NCBI GenBank assembly: GCA_030407315.1
Contig: JALQPE010002066.1
Location: 62,001 to 126,000, forward strand
Direction of reading: 5' to 3'
Length of the DNA stretch: 64,000 nt
Origin: Asparagopsis taxiformis
Taxonomy: Eukaryota; Rhodophyta; Florideophyceae; Bonnemaisoniales; Bonnemaisoniaceae
This document shows positions 11,213-21,500 of the stretch, piece by piece (position 1 is the stretch's first letter; every line of letters starts with the position of its first letter). The notes under the pieces are model-generated. The model was not told where the DNA came from, searched no databases, and worked only from the letters and a program-made list of their open reading frames with translations. A program made the translations under genes and the position numbers.

Positions 11213-11244
11213 CAAATAATTCTCATATTCTCTACGCACCGTGT
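11193..11244 (+). other. Hairpin carrying a purine-rich tract and an 'echo' of the LTR start, Copia-A
   Basis: ACACGGTGCG (11193-11202) pairs perfectly with CGCACCGTGT (11235-11244). The 32-nt loop begins CGGCGAC and then carries TGACAAATAATTCTC (11210-11224), identical to the first 15 nt of the 3' LTR that starts 49 nt downstream at 11259. Copia-C and Copia-B carry the same arrangement with unrelated sequences. Confidence 0.85.
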
Positions 11245-11258
11245 CTACTGCTACCACC

Positions 11259-11385
11259 TGACAAATAATTCTCTAATACTTTAATTAATTTAATTACATT
11301 CACAGTAGACTCAAGCGTGAACATATACATGGCCGACGACGCGCCATCAAGTAAACGTCCGGCAGGACGAATCTCTTTCTCAACA
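11259..11385 (+). repeat. Copia-A 3' LTR, 127 bp
   Basis: Starts TGACAAATAATTCTC, ends TCAACA, and is followed by the TSD TGTAC. It matches the 5' LTR apart from the inserted R copy. Confidence 0.92.
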
Positions 11386-11390
11386 TGTAC

Positions 11391-13323
11391 TGAATGATTT
11401 ATCGAATGCTTTTCTTAGCAGAAGCTCAATTTTCGAATAAATGTACAGTAGATTACAAGTCGAAGGTTATAGATGCTGTGCAGTGAGGGGGGCCCACTCC
11501 TTGTGCGCTGCGGGATGGATGGCAGTTGGGACCGCCAGATTGAGATTTTCGATATCCAATGAAATTTTTCAATTCCGTCTACATTGACCAATAGCGTATG
11601 TACGCATTACTTGCATTTCGTTACCGAGCGTCTGCAAAGCTTCTGCGAATTGTGAGGTCACACGAACATGATCGGAAATCTCATCCTGCAAAACTGGTGT
11701 TCGTGCAAATTGGTTGTCGCGCGGCAATACTACACATTGTTGGTACCGCGACCAATCGGATTCTGAAAGATATAAAACTCTCTTGCTTCCTCATGACTGA
11801 TTATTCTATGGTTGTTAAGAGCAGGTCATATCCGAGATGTTTGAGGTGACGGAGACGTAGAGGTGGACGATGACCATGCCGAAGTTATGCCAGTTTCCCA
11901 ACTAGAGTTTGTAACCACAACAGGAGCGACAAATCTGTCCGCGTCAAAGATTGTACAGTTGTACTGCATCCTACTGTCGGGAAGTCGTACCTGCTGCAGA
12001 ATAATGTAATGCACGGTCCCTGCATTACAGAGAAAAGATTCAACATCACCTTGCAGAAAAACACACCTCTGTAAGCGTCATGTTGTGCCTCCATCACACA
12101 TGGCATCATGAGCGAGTGTGAACTGGTTCCTCCGACAGACCAGTTTCACAAGTCCAATTTGAGCTATTTATTCTCATCAGACAGATAACTTTTGATCAGT
12201 GTACACGCATGCCGCCACGAATTTGCCCTTTCCGACCAGACAAGGGAAACCTTTCGGCAGGCTGTCCTCAGCAACATGGACAGCGCCGCCCGAAGCGCAC
12301 AAGGCCAATGAGAAAGCCCAATGGTACGTGGAATGGGAACTGCAAGGCTGAACACAGAATACGATGACAACCTCCGTCACCTCGAGCTCTCACCCTAGGC
12401 ATATTATTCAAGTTAGCACCGAGCTTCTACCAACAACGGTACCTCACAATCTTTCTTTACGCAATCCTGCAAACGTCCCTGACTGTTCCACAATTTTCTC
12501 AAAATCGACTACATCTTGCAGACTGAAACTGAGCAAGCAATTCCAATTTCATTTGCCCCGTTCAAAACCCAGGCGACTTGCTTCATCGTATCTGACACAT
12601 AGACTGGTGCGACGCGTATGACGCTGAAGTTCACGCATGCAGTGTTAGCGTCCTCAGTCCCACAATTCGGCGGTACTGAGAATACTTCAATGCCGTTTCA
12701 TCTCATCCTCTCTTCTTCCCCTTCACCAATTCGTCGATAATTCAATTGAAGTTCATTCATTCAATCTGAATTGCAAACTCACAGCACAATACACTGTCCT
12801 ACCAAGAAAGCATCGCGTCCCGGAGCAATACATCTCGCCAATCAATGTGTCATCATACCATTCCTGAGATGGGAAGTATCCAAGTTCATCCTGTAACAAA
12901 CAGCTTACCGATGGGTTTCAAAACTGCCCATACGACAACAGTATATACGGGCCAAACAATGTCCGGAAGTTCTGTGATACCACTCTCACAGAACCATGGC
13001 GCATCATCCGAACTGTCCCAAATATCTTCCTCCGAATCCACCAGCGCCCACATCGACACCTTGCCACTCTCGGCTGCATGGGTAGTTGCGTGAAGTTTTC
13101 GGTCACTTCAATACTGACAAATCAATTACACCGATACAAAGCACCAATTTGTGGAAATCATGCACAAAAACCCAGCCCGCAATGTGATTGTCGCAGATAA
13201 ATATGGATCTGCCATTATGATTATGTGAAGCGTCAACAAAAACTGCCTGTTCCGTGCTTCACGTGAGTCGCAACGTCGCTTGACTTGTCATCCTCATCGA
13301 CAACATCGTGCGGAACGTCTATC
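11391..13323. other. Intergenic, no supported gene
   Basis: Only short frames without recognisable motifs occur between Copia-A and the Gypsy element. No repeat or RNA gene was seen. Confidence 0.5.
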
Positions 13324-13327
13324 GGTC

Positions 13328-13658
13328 TGTTACGTGGGAGCAGAGAATGGTACCAAGTCAGGTAACTAAAAGGCCGACACTTAACATCAGTTTGTAGTGT
13401 ATTGCACCGCAGTGCAGCGTATTGCGTTGACATGCAATGCAGTTCCATCATGTGGAAATAATTTACAGAATGCAAAGGAGACAAACCAAAAGATTTCAGG
13501 AGAGTACGGGAGGAAGTGATTATCAACACTGGAACCACTGACAGTATAAATAGGTAGCAATGAATAGAGAGCAAAGAAGAGAGCAGGGAATGGAGCAGAA
13601 GAAGAGAGCAAGGAGAGAGTAAACAAACTGGAGTTTTACTTCATACCGGTATCTAACA
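13328..13658 (+). repeat. Gypsy 5' LTR, 331 bp
   Basis: Begins TGTTACGTGG, contains TATAAATA near 13547, ends TATCTAACA. Differs from the 3' LTR at one visible position (AAACTGG here, AAACGGG there). Confidence 0.95.
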
Positions 13659-13846
13659 ATAAGTTTAAACTTTTTGTGCTTGTGAACAGGTCTGCGGTGG
13701 TTGAAAATCATTGTATTTGTTGAGAAGACCGTGTGCACTAATAGGTTGACTCTCAGTGATCAATATTGAGAGGCGATAACAATTGGCAAGTGGGAAGCGT
13801 AAGTGAGGGCGTCAATAACATCCAGTGAAACAAGTTGGATAACACG

Positions 13847-14926
13847 ATGGTAAATCCGACTAATACGGAAAGAATTAATGGTGTGGAACATAGACTCAAT
13901 GTACTCGACAATACTGTCGAAGCATTAGTGAATGGAATGGAAGGCATGGAGGGCCGCGTGCTGAAGATAGAGAATTGTATTGCGGATATTGAAAAAGGCA
14001 TGACCGCGAATCATAACGAATTGATGAGTATTCTAAGGAGGCAGGGAACAGCAGAGAATGCTCAACCTGGAATTCGTGCAACAGTTGTGAAGGAAGAGAA
14101 AGAGTTTCCATCACAGGAAACACCCGAAACACCCTCCAAAGTAAAGAAGGACGAGGCTGGAAGGCTGTCCATATCTGACAAGATGAAGATATGGGAGCGA
14201 AAAATGACACAGAACAAAGTGTCAGCTGCAGGAGACTACAACTTCCCTTCTGCAAGGCAGGATTTTCACAGGCTGCATGAGAAGTTTCCGCTCACAGATG
14301 ACATTGAGCGCGAAATGTCACTTTTGTCATTTGACAAAGCTGCACTGAAAATAGCCAATGCCACGTCAAGAGAATTCCCATCTATCACATGTTCGGAACT
14401 GTGGAATATACTGGAAGACAAGTTGTTCAATGAAACACAAAAGAAGTCTAAAAATACGGCTTTCCTCAATATGAAGTGGGACGAGAAACGAGAATCGACG
14501 AGTCAGTTTGGCGAGAGAGTTAATGTGCTAGGAACTTCATTGGGACTAGACAAGGACATGATTCAGGCTACTTTTATTAAGGGTCTACCGAACAGGTTGC
14601 AGTCATATGCATATACTATCCAAGGAGGATTTGACGAGTTGGTAGCAGCAATGACACATATATCAGCGAACCAGACGCGTTCAGAGGCTGTGAGGGAAGT
14701 TGTCGAAAAAAGTATGGGTAGTGCTGTCAAGAGTGACATCAGCCATCAACAATCTAAGACATTGACATACAGATGCTTCAGATGTAATGAGATTGGGCAT
14801 ATGTCATGGGAAAAGGACAAGTGTAAGGCATATACAAGTAGGCTAACCAAAAGTGGACATATGAACAATGGACAGTTGTCGGGAAACTGGAATGGGAGAG
14901 GTCCACAGCAAAGTATGCGGGATTAG
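13847..14926 (+). CDS. gag: Gypsy Gag with zinc knuckle
   Basis: The frame is open from 13835, but the first ATG is at 13847 (MVNPTNTE). This gives 359 residues: an N-terminal coiled-coil-like segment, a central Gag core (FHRLHEKFPLTDDIE.. to ..IQATFIKGLPNRLQ), and a nucleic-acid-binding knuckle CFRCNEIGHMSWEKDKC near residue 305. The knuckle spacing is CX2CX4HX7C, three residues longer than the usual CX2CX4HX4C. Gag stops at TAG 14924-14926, and pol continues in the -1 frame from the overlap. The product would form the particle that packages the element RNA. Confidence 0.88.
   Translation: MVNPTNTERINGVEHRLNVLDNTVEALVNGMEGMEGRVLKIENCIADIEKGMTANHNELMSILRRQGTAENAQPGIRATVVKEEKEFPSQETPETPSKVKKDEAGRLSISDKMKIWERKMTQNKVSAAGDYNFPSARQDFHRLHEKFPLTDDIEREMSLLSFDKAALKIANATSREFPSITCSELWNILEDKLFNETQKKSKNTAFLNMKWDEKRESTSQFGERVNVLGTSLGLDKDMIQATFIKGLPNRLQSYAYTIQGGFDELVAAMTHISANQTRSEAVREVVEKSMGSAVKSDISHQQSKTLTYRCFRCNEIGHMSWEKDKCKAYTSRLTKSGHMNNGQLSGNWNGRGPQQSMRD
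14881..14887 (+). promoter_or_regulatory. Candidate -1 ribosomal frameshift site, GGGAAAC
   Basis: The heptamer reads G GGA AAC in the gag frame and fits X XXY YYZ. The pol frame (-1) is open from 14842, so a slip here enters pol without a stop. A small hairpin, CGGGA-ttagc-TCCCG (14918-14932), spans the gag stop 31 nt downstream. GGGAAAC is an established slippery sequence in retroviruses such as FIV. Confidence 0.6.
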
Positions 14927-17900
14927 CTCCCGAAGTCAACATCGAGACATTGTGTCATTGTCAGGACACCACAATTAATGAATTCCCTGAGATGATATAC
15001 GACGATATAGTGGAAGAGATGTCTGACATTGTTATAGAAGTGCGATTTGATGTGAATGGAACAGAAGTGAGAAAGGTTGCGGTGGTGGATACAGGTGCAT
15101 TCTCTATATGGATGGATAAAACCATGTTTAAGTCATTGAATGGAACGTTAATTGAAGATGGTTGTGCTGCATTTGGCGCAGATGGAAAGAAGCTAGACAT
15201 AGCTGGGAAAGGTTATATTGACTTTTCAATATGGGGCTGCAAGATGAGCCAAGAACCAATTAGGGTGATGAGGAAACTAGCAAGTGGTCTGCTATTCGGT
15301 AGAAGGTTCTGGATGCGGTATATGTTTAAGATGGATCTGGAAACAATGAAAGGATGTATTATGGTTGGTAGCACAAGATATGAAGGGAATTTAAGAAGGG
15401 GATACATCGAAGATGAGGAAATAAGGGCTGTAATTGAAGATGCTGACGTGGATGCAGAGATAAGAGGAATGGACTTGACACAATTCCACAGCACCACGGA
15501 GATGCAGGAGAGATTGCGTGGCGTCATTTGGAAACATCGTATGATATTCAAGGAAGTTGGTTGTATCAAAGGGTACAAACATGAGATAAAATTGGCGAAG
15601 GGTGCAGAACCGGTGGTTGTACCAATCAGAAGACGCTCACCGGCCGAACAAGCTGTCGAAGAGAAAATGATGAACAAACTATTACAAAAGGGGATTGTGG
15701 AACACTCTGAATCGGAGTGGGCAGCCAACAATGTCTTTGTACCAAAGCGGGACGGTAGCATGAGATGTACAACAGATTTCAGAGCATTGAACAGCAGGAC
15801 TGTCAGCGATCAGTACCCAATGGAATCTGTTAGAGAAACGTTGGATTGGTTGGCTAGCAAGAAAGTATTCACTGTTTCGATCTGAAGGATGGGTATTTCC
15901 AAGTACAGCTTGATGAATCTTCTAAGCCGTACACGGCAGTACGAACTGTCAAAGGATTGCTGCAGTACACGAGATTGCCCCAAGGGCTAAAGAACAGCCC
16001 TGCAGTGTTTCAGCGATTGGTGAATTTAGTACTGGGAAAATACAAGGGAAGGAGCGTATGGGCCTTTATGGATGATGGTAATATTGGTACGATAGACGAG
16101 GAGTCACATTTGGAGGAGCTGGATAAGATTCTCACGTGCATGTGGAATGCAGGAATGCGTCTCAAAATCAGTAAGTGTCGTTTCGGAGTGCGGGAAGTGG
16201 AAGTTCTGGGTCATAGAGTAACCGCCAATGGCCTGAAGCCATCTGAAACTCATATTGCGGCAATTAGGAACCTGAAGGAACCACAGACGCTGACAGAATT
16301 ACTAAGATTCCTAGGTTTGGTGAATTACTTTGCAACCTTTCTGCCTAACTTCACAAATAGAGCCAAGCCTCTGTATGACGTTTTGAAGGACTCCGGGTGT
16401 AATAGGAAGAAACGATGGAGGAATGATTCCCATAACATCATTGATTGGGATAAGAAATGGGGAGATAAGCAGAGGAATGCATGGGAAGATCTTAAAGAAG
16501 GTTTGTGTGACCCAAATGAACTTGCATCACCGGACTGTAAGAAACAAAAGGTGGTGATGACCGACGCGAGTGATTATGGTATTGGTGGGGTTCTATTACA
16601 GGAGTCTAATAAGGATGAGTGGAGGCCAATTGCCTTTACATCTCGAAAGCTGAAGGGAGCGGAGCAAAGGTATACTGTAACCGAGAAAGAGTGTCTGGCA
16701 GTAGTACATGCACTTAAAAAATGGAGGCATTATCTTCATGGAAGCATGCAGTTTACGGTGAAATCGGACCATCAAGCCTTGAAGTGGCTCATGTCATTAA
16801 GGGAGCCTAAAGGAAGACTGGCAAGGTGGATGATTGAGGTGCAGGACTATGATTTCGTGGTAGAGTATGCTCCGGGCCAGTCAATGGCAGTTGCAGATAC
16901 GCTGAGTCGTGATCCAGTAACGAATACACGCTGTCCAAGATGCAATGAGCTCATCATGATGATGACTGAGTGGGAGAGGTCATTACCGACAGTGGAGCAA
17001 ATCAGAGAAGGCCAGCGAACTGAGTTTGAAGACTTGGAAAGGGTAATTACGGAAAGAAGCAATCACGTACTGGATGAGGATGGACTATTGTGTATTACTG
17101 AGGGTTCTAGTATGCGTATTATAGTTCCAAAACTACTTATTCAGCAAGTGCTTGATTACGCACATGGTGCAAGGCCTAATGGTCATCAAGGTGTATGGAA
17201 AACAATGCAATGGGTGGAAAGGAGGTTTTGGTGGAAAGGTTGGAGAAAGGATGTGTCGGAACGGGTAAGAAAATGCATTAACTGTTCACTGCATAGACTG
17301 AGGAAGCCAGGTGTGCAGGGCAATATGAAGAAATGGCATCCGTTGAGACGATTCCAAGTCGTTGCAGTTGATGTATTGGATGTATCGACATCCAATAGGA
17401 GAAGTACATCAAAAGCTGTTGTAATGGGAGACTTATTCACGAGGTTTGTGTGGGCTTCTGCAGTGAAGGATGAGCGGGCAGAGACTATTTCTCAGGTGTT
17501 GCTCGATGAGTGGATATTGAGGTTTGGGCCCCCAGAAAAGCTTCTAAGTGACAGGGGAAAGACATTTATGAGCGAGATGGTGCAACATTTGTGTACATGT
17601 GTCGGGGCAAAGAAGATATTCACCAGTCCCTATCACCACAAACTGATGGTTTTATCGAGAGATTTAACCGTACTCTGATGAAGGACATTCGTGCATATGT
17701 GTCAATAGAGGAAGACGATTGGGTGCAACAATTGCCAATGGCATGTTTCAGGTATAATACAGCTGTGAACAGTGTCACGGGAATGACTCCATACAAGGCT
17801 GTTTTCGGAGTGGATGCATTTGATTTTGATGCTGAAGCAGGTAGGCGAATGGCCATCGACCAAGAACCAGAAAGTAACGAGGCGTTAGCAAGGAGGCTTG

Positions 17901-18409
17901 CAGAGTTACATTGGCAATTACTACAGAGTGGGAGCAAGGCACGTACAGATGCAGCTAAGCAGTACAATAAGCTAGCAAATGCAGTGGAGTTTGAAAAGGG
18001 TGATCGAGTTATGGTGTTTAATCCTCGCCACCACATGGAGAAGGGGAGAAAGCTACGTACACCATGGATGGGGCCGTATAGAGTGCAGGAGGTGTTAACT
18101 AATGTTTCATACATTGTCAAGTCTGAAGTTGGACTGGATGTCGCTCGAGTACATGTCAATAGACTTCAGAAGTATGATGAGGATATATGTGAGACTGGGG
18201 ATCCTATCGATGGGGTCTTCCCAGACAGTCGAAGAATTATCAAAAGTATAATTGGGGAAAAGATCAGGGATGGCAAACGGTGGTTCAAGGTGAAACACAC
18301 CTATGCCAATGGAGCAGAATGGGTCAGTGAGGCAGATCTACCTACATTAATTGTTGCGGAGTATGACGCAATAGTCGCATCGAAGGCCAAACGCTCTGTG
18401 GCAAAGTGA
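14888..18409 (+). pseudogene. pol: Gypsy pol polyprotein with two one-base frame breaks
   Basis: Protease (VAVVDTGAFS), then reverse transcriptase start (FVPKRDGSMRCTTDFRALN). The first break is near 15875, inside the conserved FDLKDGYFQV box, where one T appears to be missing. Next come the catalytic FMDD box, RNase H (VVMTDASDYGIGG, SDHQALKWL), and the integrase HHCC finger and DDE core (VAVDVLD, LSDRG, IERFNRTL). A second break sits near 17637, in the TSPYH..TDG box, where one C appears to be missing. The last 60 residues (WFKVKHTYANGAEWVSEADL) resemble a chromodomain, the histone-mark reader that chromoviruses use to target heterochromatin. Without the two breaks it would be a normal-length pol. 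Confidence 0.9.
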
Positions 18410-18430
18410 GGATAAGCGAGTGAGGCCGAG

Positions 18431-18761
18431 TGTTACGTGGGAGCAGAGAATGGTACCAAGTCAGGTAACTAAAAGGCCGACACTTAACATCAGTTTGTAG
18501 TGTATTGCACCGCAGTGCAGCGTATTGCGTTGACATGCAATGCAGTTCCATCATGTGGAAATAATTTACAGAATGCAAAGGAGACAAACCAAAAGATTTC
18601 AGGAGAGTACGGGAGGAAGTGATTATCAACACTGGAACCACTGACAGTATAAATAGGTAGCAATGAATAGAGAGCAAAGAAGAGAGCAGGGAATGGAGCA
18701 GAAGAAGAGAGCAAGGAGAGAGTAAACAAACGGGAGTTTTACTTCATACCGGTATCTAACA
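18431..18761 (+). repeat. Gypsy 3' LTR, 331 bp
   Basis: Preceded directly by the purine-rich tract GAGGATAAGCGAGTGAGG.., as expected for a polypurine primer. Followed by TSD GGTC. No LTR echo of the Copia type is present here. Confidence 0.95.
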
Positions 18762-18765
18762 GGTC

Positions 18766-19983
18766 GGCATCATGACGCCGGTCATCACAGTATAGTCGGC
18801 ATTCCTGTGACAGGAGCCTCAACACGGCAACCAATTTCTGTCGCAACCCCGCCCATAGGTCTAGTAAGCTGGACTGGCATAGCAACAGGTGTGCACGCTG
18901 GCCAAAACCGGACAAGTTGAACTAATCTAGATCCAGATTCCCTTTATGAGGCACGCAAATAGGGCCAAGCCGGTACTTGACTTACAGGTCGAGAGATCGT
19001 GGGGCAGGATCTTTGGGTCTGGATATCAGGATTCGCGTGGGACTGCGAGATGTCGTGTCGCTAAATTTCGTTGTATCATTTCCTTTTTTTATAATTTAAT
19101 TGCTCGGGTTGCATTGTAATTTAGAAATTGCAGTATTTTCCGAGATACGACGCTCACTCGTATTTCGCCATGACAACACATCGCAGGTCTGGGCTAACGC
19201 ATTGGTCTCGGTGCCATTGCTTACTTCGAACGGAACGCCAGCGTGCCGACCCTTGGCTAGCGACCCTACCCTCTAAGCGATCATCCACAGTGTCCAAGGA
19301 ATCTCGCCGAGCCCTTTTTGATGACATCGCTACGAATTTCCTAAGCTTATTTGAGGAAGTCGCTCAGTTTCTTTGTAGCGGAGGATCGGCCGTAGCTGCT
19401 GAGTTAAATCCAGCTGCTCCGCAATGGTGGGTCTGCGACCCTATGCGAGATTCCGAGTTTATTCGAGACATTGATTGCGAACGTCACTATTTCCACGATC
19501 AACGCATGGATTTGAACGTATTGGGCTGCATCGTCATACATCTTGTCCTCTAGCAACTGGATGCCGAGAGCGATCCGATGCACAAAGTCGTGCAAACGAG
19601 CAAAGGCGGAAATATGAGCTATGAGTCCTGGACTGCGCTTTGTCATTATATACTTGGAATGCTGCAGGAACTGATGAAGACTGACTGCACACATGATCGG
19701 ACAGTCCTGCTACTTTGACATGTTCGGGGCGACATATTCTCAACGAGGGCTGCGATTTTTTCCAGAAAAGCCAATCATATCTACTGCCCTACGCGCACTA
19801 CGCAACATCCGCTGATGAATCTGTAACAGGTCTGTCGATAGCTGGATCGATGTGGAAATCCCGAATCTATCCCCCCAATCAATTGCAAGACACCCAAGTT
19901 GTAGACGCAAAACGGTCTACAAATGCAGCAAGATGACAGGAACCACGCTGTGGAAGGGCAATCGGAAATGAATTGAATCTAGA
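18766..19983. other. Intergenic, no firmly supported gene
   Basis: A 141-codon plus-strand frame (19128-19553) has an unremarkable C-terminal half rich in acidic and hydrophobic residues. A minus frame overlaps it, and I recognise no domain. I do not call it a gene. Confidence 0.4.
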
Positions 19984-20223
19984 TCATGCGGAACAGAAGA
20001 AGCGACGAAGCCAAGTACGAAAGCGAGTCAGAGAAGTTGGAGAGTTCTGGGGCGAATCGGGACGGTCATCATAGATGCTTCGAGGAAGCTGGAAAATTGG
20101 CATGTCTGGAAAGTAGATTGGGGGAGAGACTGGCTGATGAGGTGCACCCGGAACTTCGATCCGACGTCTTTGTGGGGGTGTCATTGAACGTGGACGGGAG
20201 ATGAAGACTTTGAACAATTTCAT
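19984..20223 (-). CDS. Conserved 79-aa protein of unknown function, paralogue 2
   Basis: A 79-codon frame encoding the paralogue of 5726-5965, same strand, 14.3 kb away. It aligns end to end with about 53% identity. The central PPIYFPDMPI.QLP block and C-terminal FRTW.RR.FC.A are the most conserved, and the N-terminal third is the most variable. TATAAAA lies at 20297-20303, about 75 bp upstream of the ATG. DNA identity continues past the TGA (TGATCTAGATTCAA in both). No signal peptide, membrane span or known fold is visible. Matched start, stop, length and promoter position support a genuine small-protein family. Confidence 0.65.
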   Translation of the reverse strand: MKLFKVFISRPRSMTPPQRRRIEVPGAPHQPVSPPIYFPDMPIFQLPRSIYDDRPDSPQNSPTSLTRFRTWLRRFFCSA

Positions 20224-20296
20224 TTCGGGAGCAGGTTGTGTGCAGGTGTGAATCGAAATGGATTGTAGAACATGGTGAGCATGGTTGAGTAGTTCG

Positions 20297-20303
20297 TTTT
20301 ATA
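20297..20303 (-). promoter_or_regulatory. TATA box of the 79-aa gene (paralogue 2)
   Basis: Reads TATAAAA on the minus strand, about 75 bp upstream of the ATG at 20223. Confidence 0.55.
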
Positions 20304-21120
20304 TTGTTGATAGAGTGGAATGGTTTTAGGCGATTCATTATATGTTATCAAAACAAATGCATATGTATACTGTGCTGCACAATGTTCTAGCTCAGTATAG
20401 ATATTCGTTTCAGTACAACGTCATATGTGGGGATGATGTGACGAATGATAACACGTGCCACTCTCTGCGCGTGTTGCGCCCGTTTCATCGACTCCAGCGG
20501 GCAGGGGGCTTACGGTATGAAGAAGAAGTAGAATCAACAAAGAGGATACGAAAGGTGGAAGCATTCTTTTGGGGGAGGGTGTGGACGTACTGCATAGCAG
20601 TTCATGGCATTACAGACACCCCAATCCGCTCCTCTATTGGCAGCAAATCCTTTTGAATTCTTTGGCTCGTGATTCCGAGATTTATGGACGGTCAGCCGAC
20701 AGAGTGTCCTATATCCCGTTTGCGCATCCTTGCTGGTCTGGGCCGCGAGCTGACACCGTTCCACCGTCGGGCAGATCATTCCGATTCGACAAAACAACTC
20801 AAAAAGAGGGAAATGTAGTAAGAAAGCTCGCCACCAGAACATCGGTGTAATTGTGAGCATGCAGATCGGCCAACACCTCACTGTTGCGAAATCGCATTCC
20901 ATCGTTCCATTTTCAGCAAGGGCGCCAGAGGACTGAAATCAGGGTGTCCATGTAGTTTTTGCGCGCAATATTTCTCGGTACTGGTGCATATTGAGCACCA
21001 CAGGATGTTGACGTTTCGTGTTCATCCGGTAGCTTGCGTGTGCACTAGCTCGGTGCAGACGCCCACATGTACAGAATGCATGGGCGGTGTAGTGTGGACC
21101 ATGATGCTAGCAACCCGGTT
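20304..21120. other. Intergenic, no supported gene
   Basis: Short frames only, with nothing recognisable before the TSD of Copia-B at 21121. Confidence 0.5.
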
Positions 21121-21125
21121 GCCAC

Positions 21126-21270
21126 TGCCACTACGCTCACTGTGCCAGTGGCATTAACCACGACAGGCTGTCAACGCACAACAGTGCGGACGCCGCCGAC
21201 CTCGAGAGTCCTACTTAAGGAGCAGCAATAGTGAGAGAGGGTCAAATAAAAGGTTTTCACGGAAATATCA
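21126..21270 (+). repeat. Copia-B 5' LTR, 145 bp
   Basis: TGCCACTACG to ACGGAAATATCA, with a poly(A)-signal-like AATAAA inside (21245-21250). It lacks the hairpin segment found before the 3' LTR. Confidence 0.93.
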
Positions 21271-21288
21271 GGTTATGAGCCCATTATC
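21271..21288 (+). promoter_or_regulatory. Primer binding site of Copia-B (half-tRNA type)
   Basis: GGTTATGAGCCCATTATC abuts the LTR. Its complement contains ...GGGCTCATAACC, one base from the initiator tRNA-Met anticodon loop. Confidence 0.55.
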
Positions 21289-21500
21289 GCTACACACAAC
21301 ACAAACCGCGTAGAGCCTCAGCTCCGCCAGCCAACTGCGTCAGAGCCTAAGCTCCGCCACCGGCAATCCACCCATCCCTCAAGATTACGTTCCCTAACCT
21401 ATCCAACCGAGCCAAGAGGCTACACATCCGATCCACATACCCCATCTGGTCTGAACTCTGGCGTTGCGCGGTATTAGAAAGTCAACCCTGCACCAATACA

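Larger units (their letters stand above)
6128..11385 (+). mobile_element. Ty1/Copia LTR retrotransposon 'Copia-A', complete but interrupted
   Basis: The element is bounded by a perfect 5-bp target-site duplication, TGTAC (6123-6127 and 11386-11390). The LTRs start TGAC(A/G)AATAATTCTC and end TTTCTCAACA. Domain order is Gag, protease, integrase, reverse transcriptase, RNase H, which is diagnostic for Copia. A half-tRNA-type primer site follows the 5' LTR and a 43-bp minisatellite lies in the leader. Three things separate it from an active copy: insertion of repeat R copy B in the 5' LTR, a frame break near 8660 and an in-frame TAG at 10400. Confidence 0.93.
13328..18761 (+). mobile_element. 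Ty3/Gypsy LTR retrotransposon, chromovirus-like
   Basis: Both LTRs are 331 bp (TGTTACG...TATCTAACA) and I see a single difference between them. The element is flanked by a 4-bp duplication, GGTC (13324-13327 and 18762-18765). Order is Gag, protease, reverse transcriptase, RNase H, integrase, C-terminal chromodomain-like module. The near-identical LTRs imply a recent insertion, yet pol has two one-base frame breaks. I could not place a primer binding site after the 5' LTR. Confidence 0.93.

Noticed and set aside
18763..18960. Minus-strand stop-free stretch (..MPVQLTRPMGGVATEIGC..) interrupted by the Gypsy insertion
   Set aside because: Only about 48 codons, no convincing continuation on the other side of the insertion once one GGTC is removed.
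19128..19553. 141-codon plus-strand ORF
   Set aside because: No recognisable motif and an overlapping antisense frame; not enough to call a gene.
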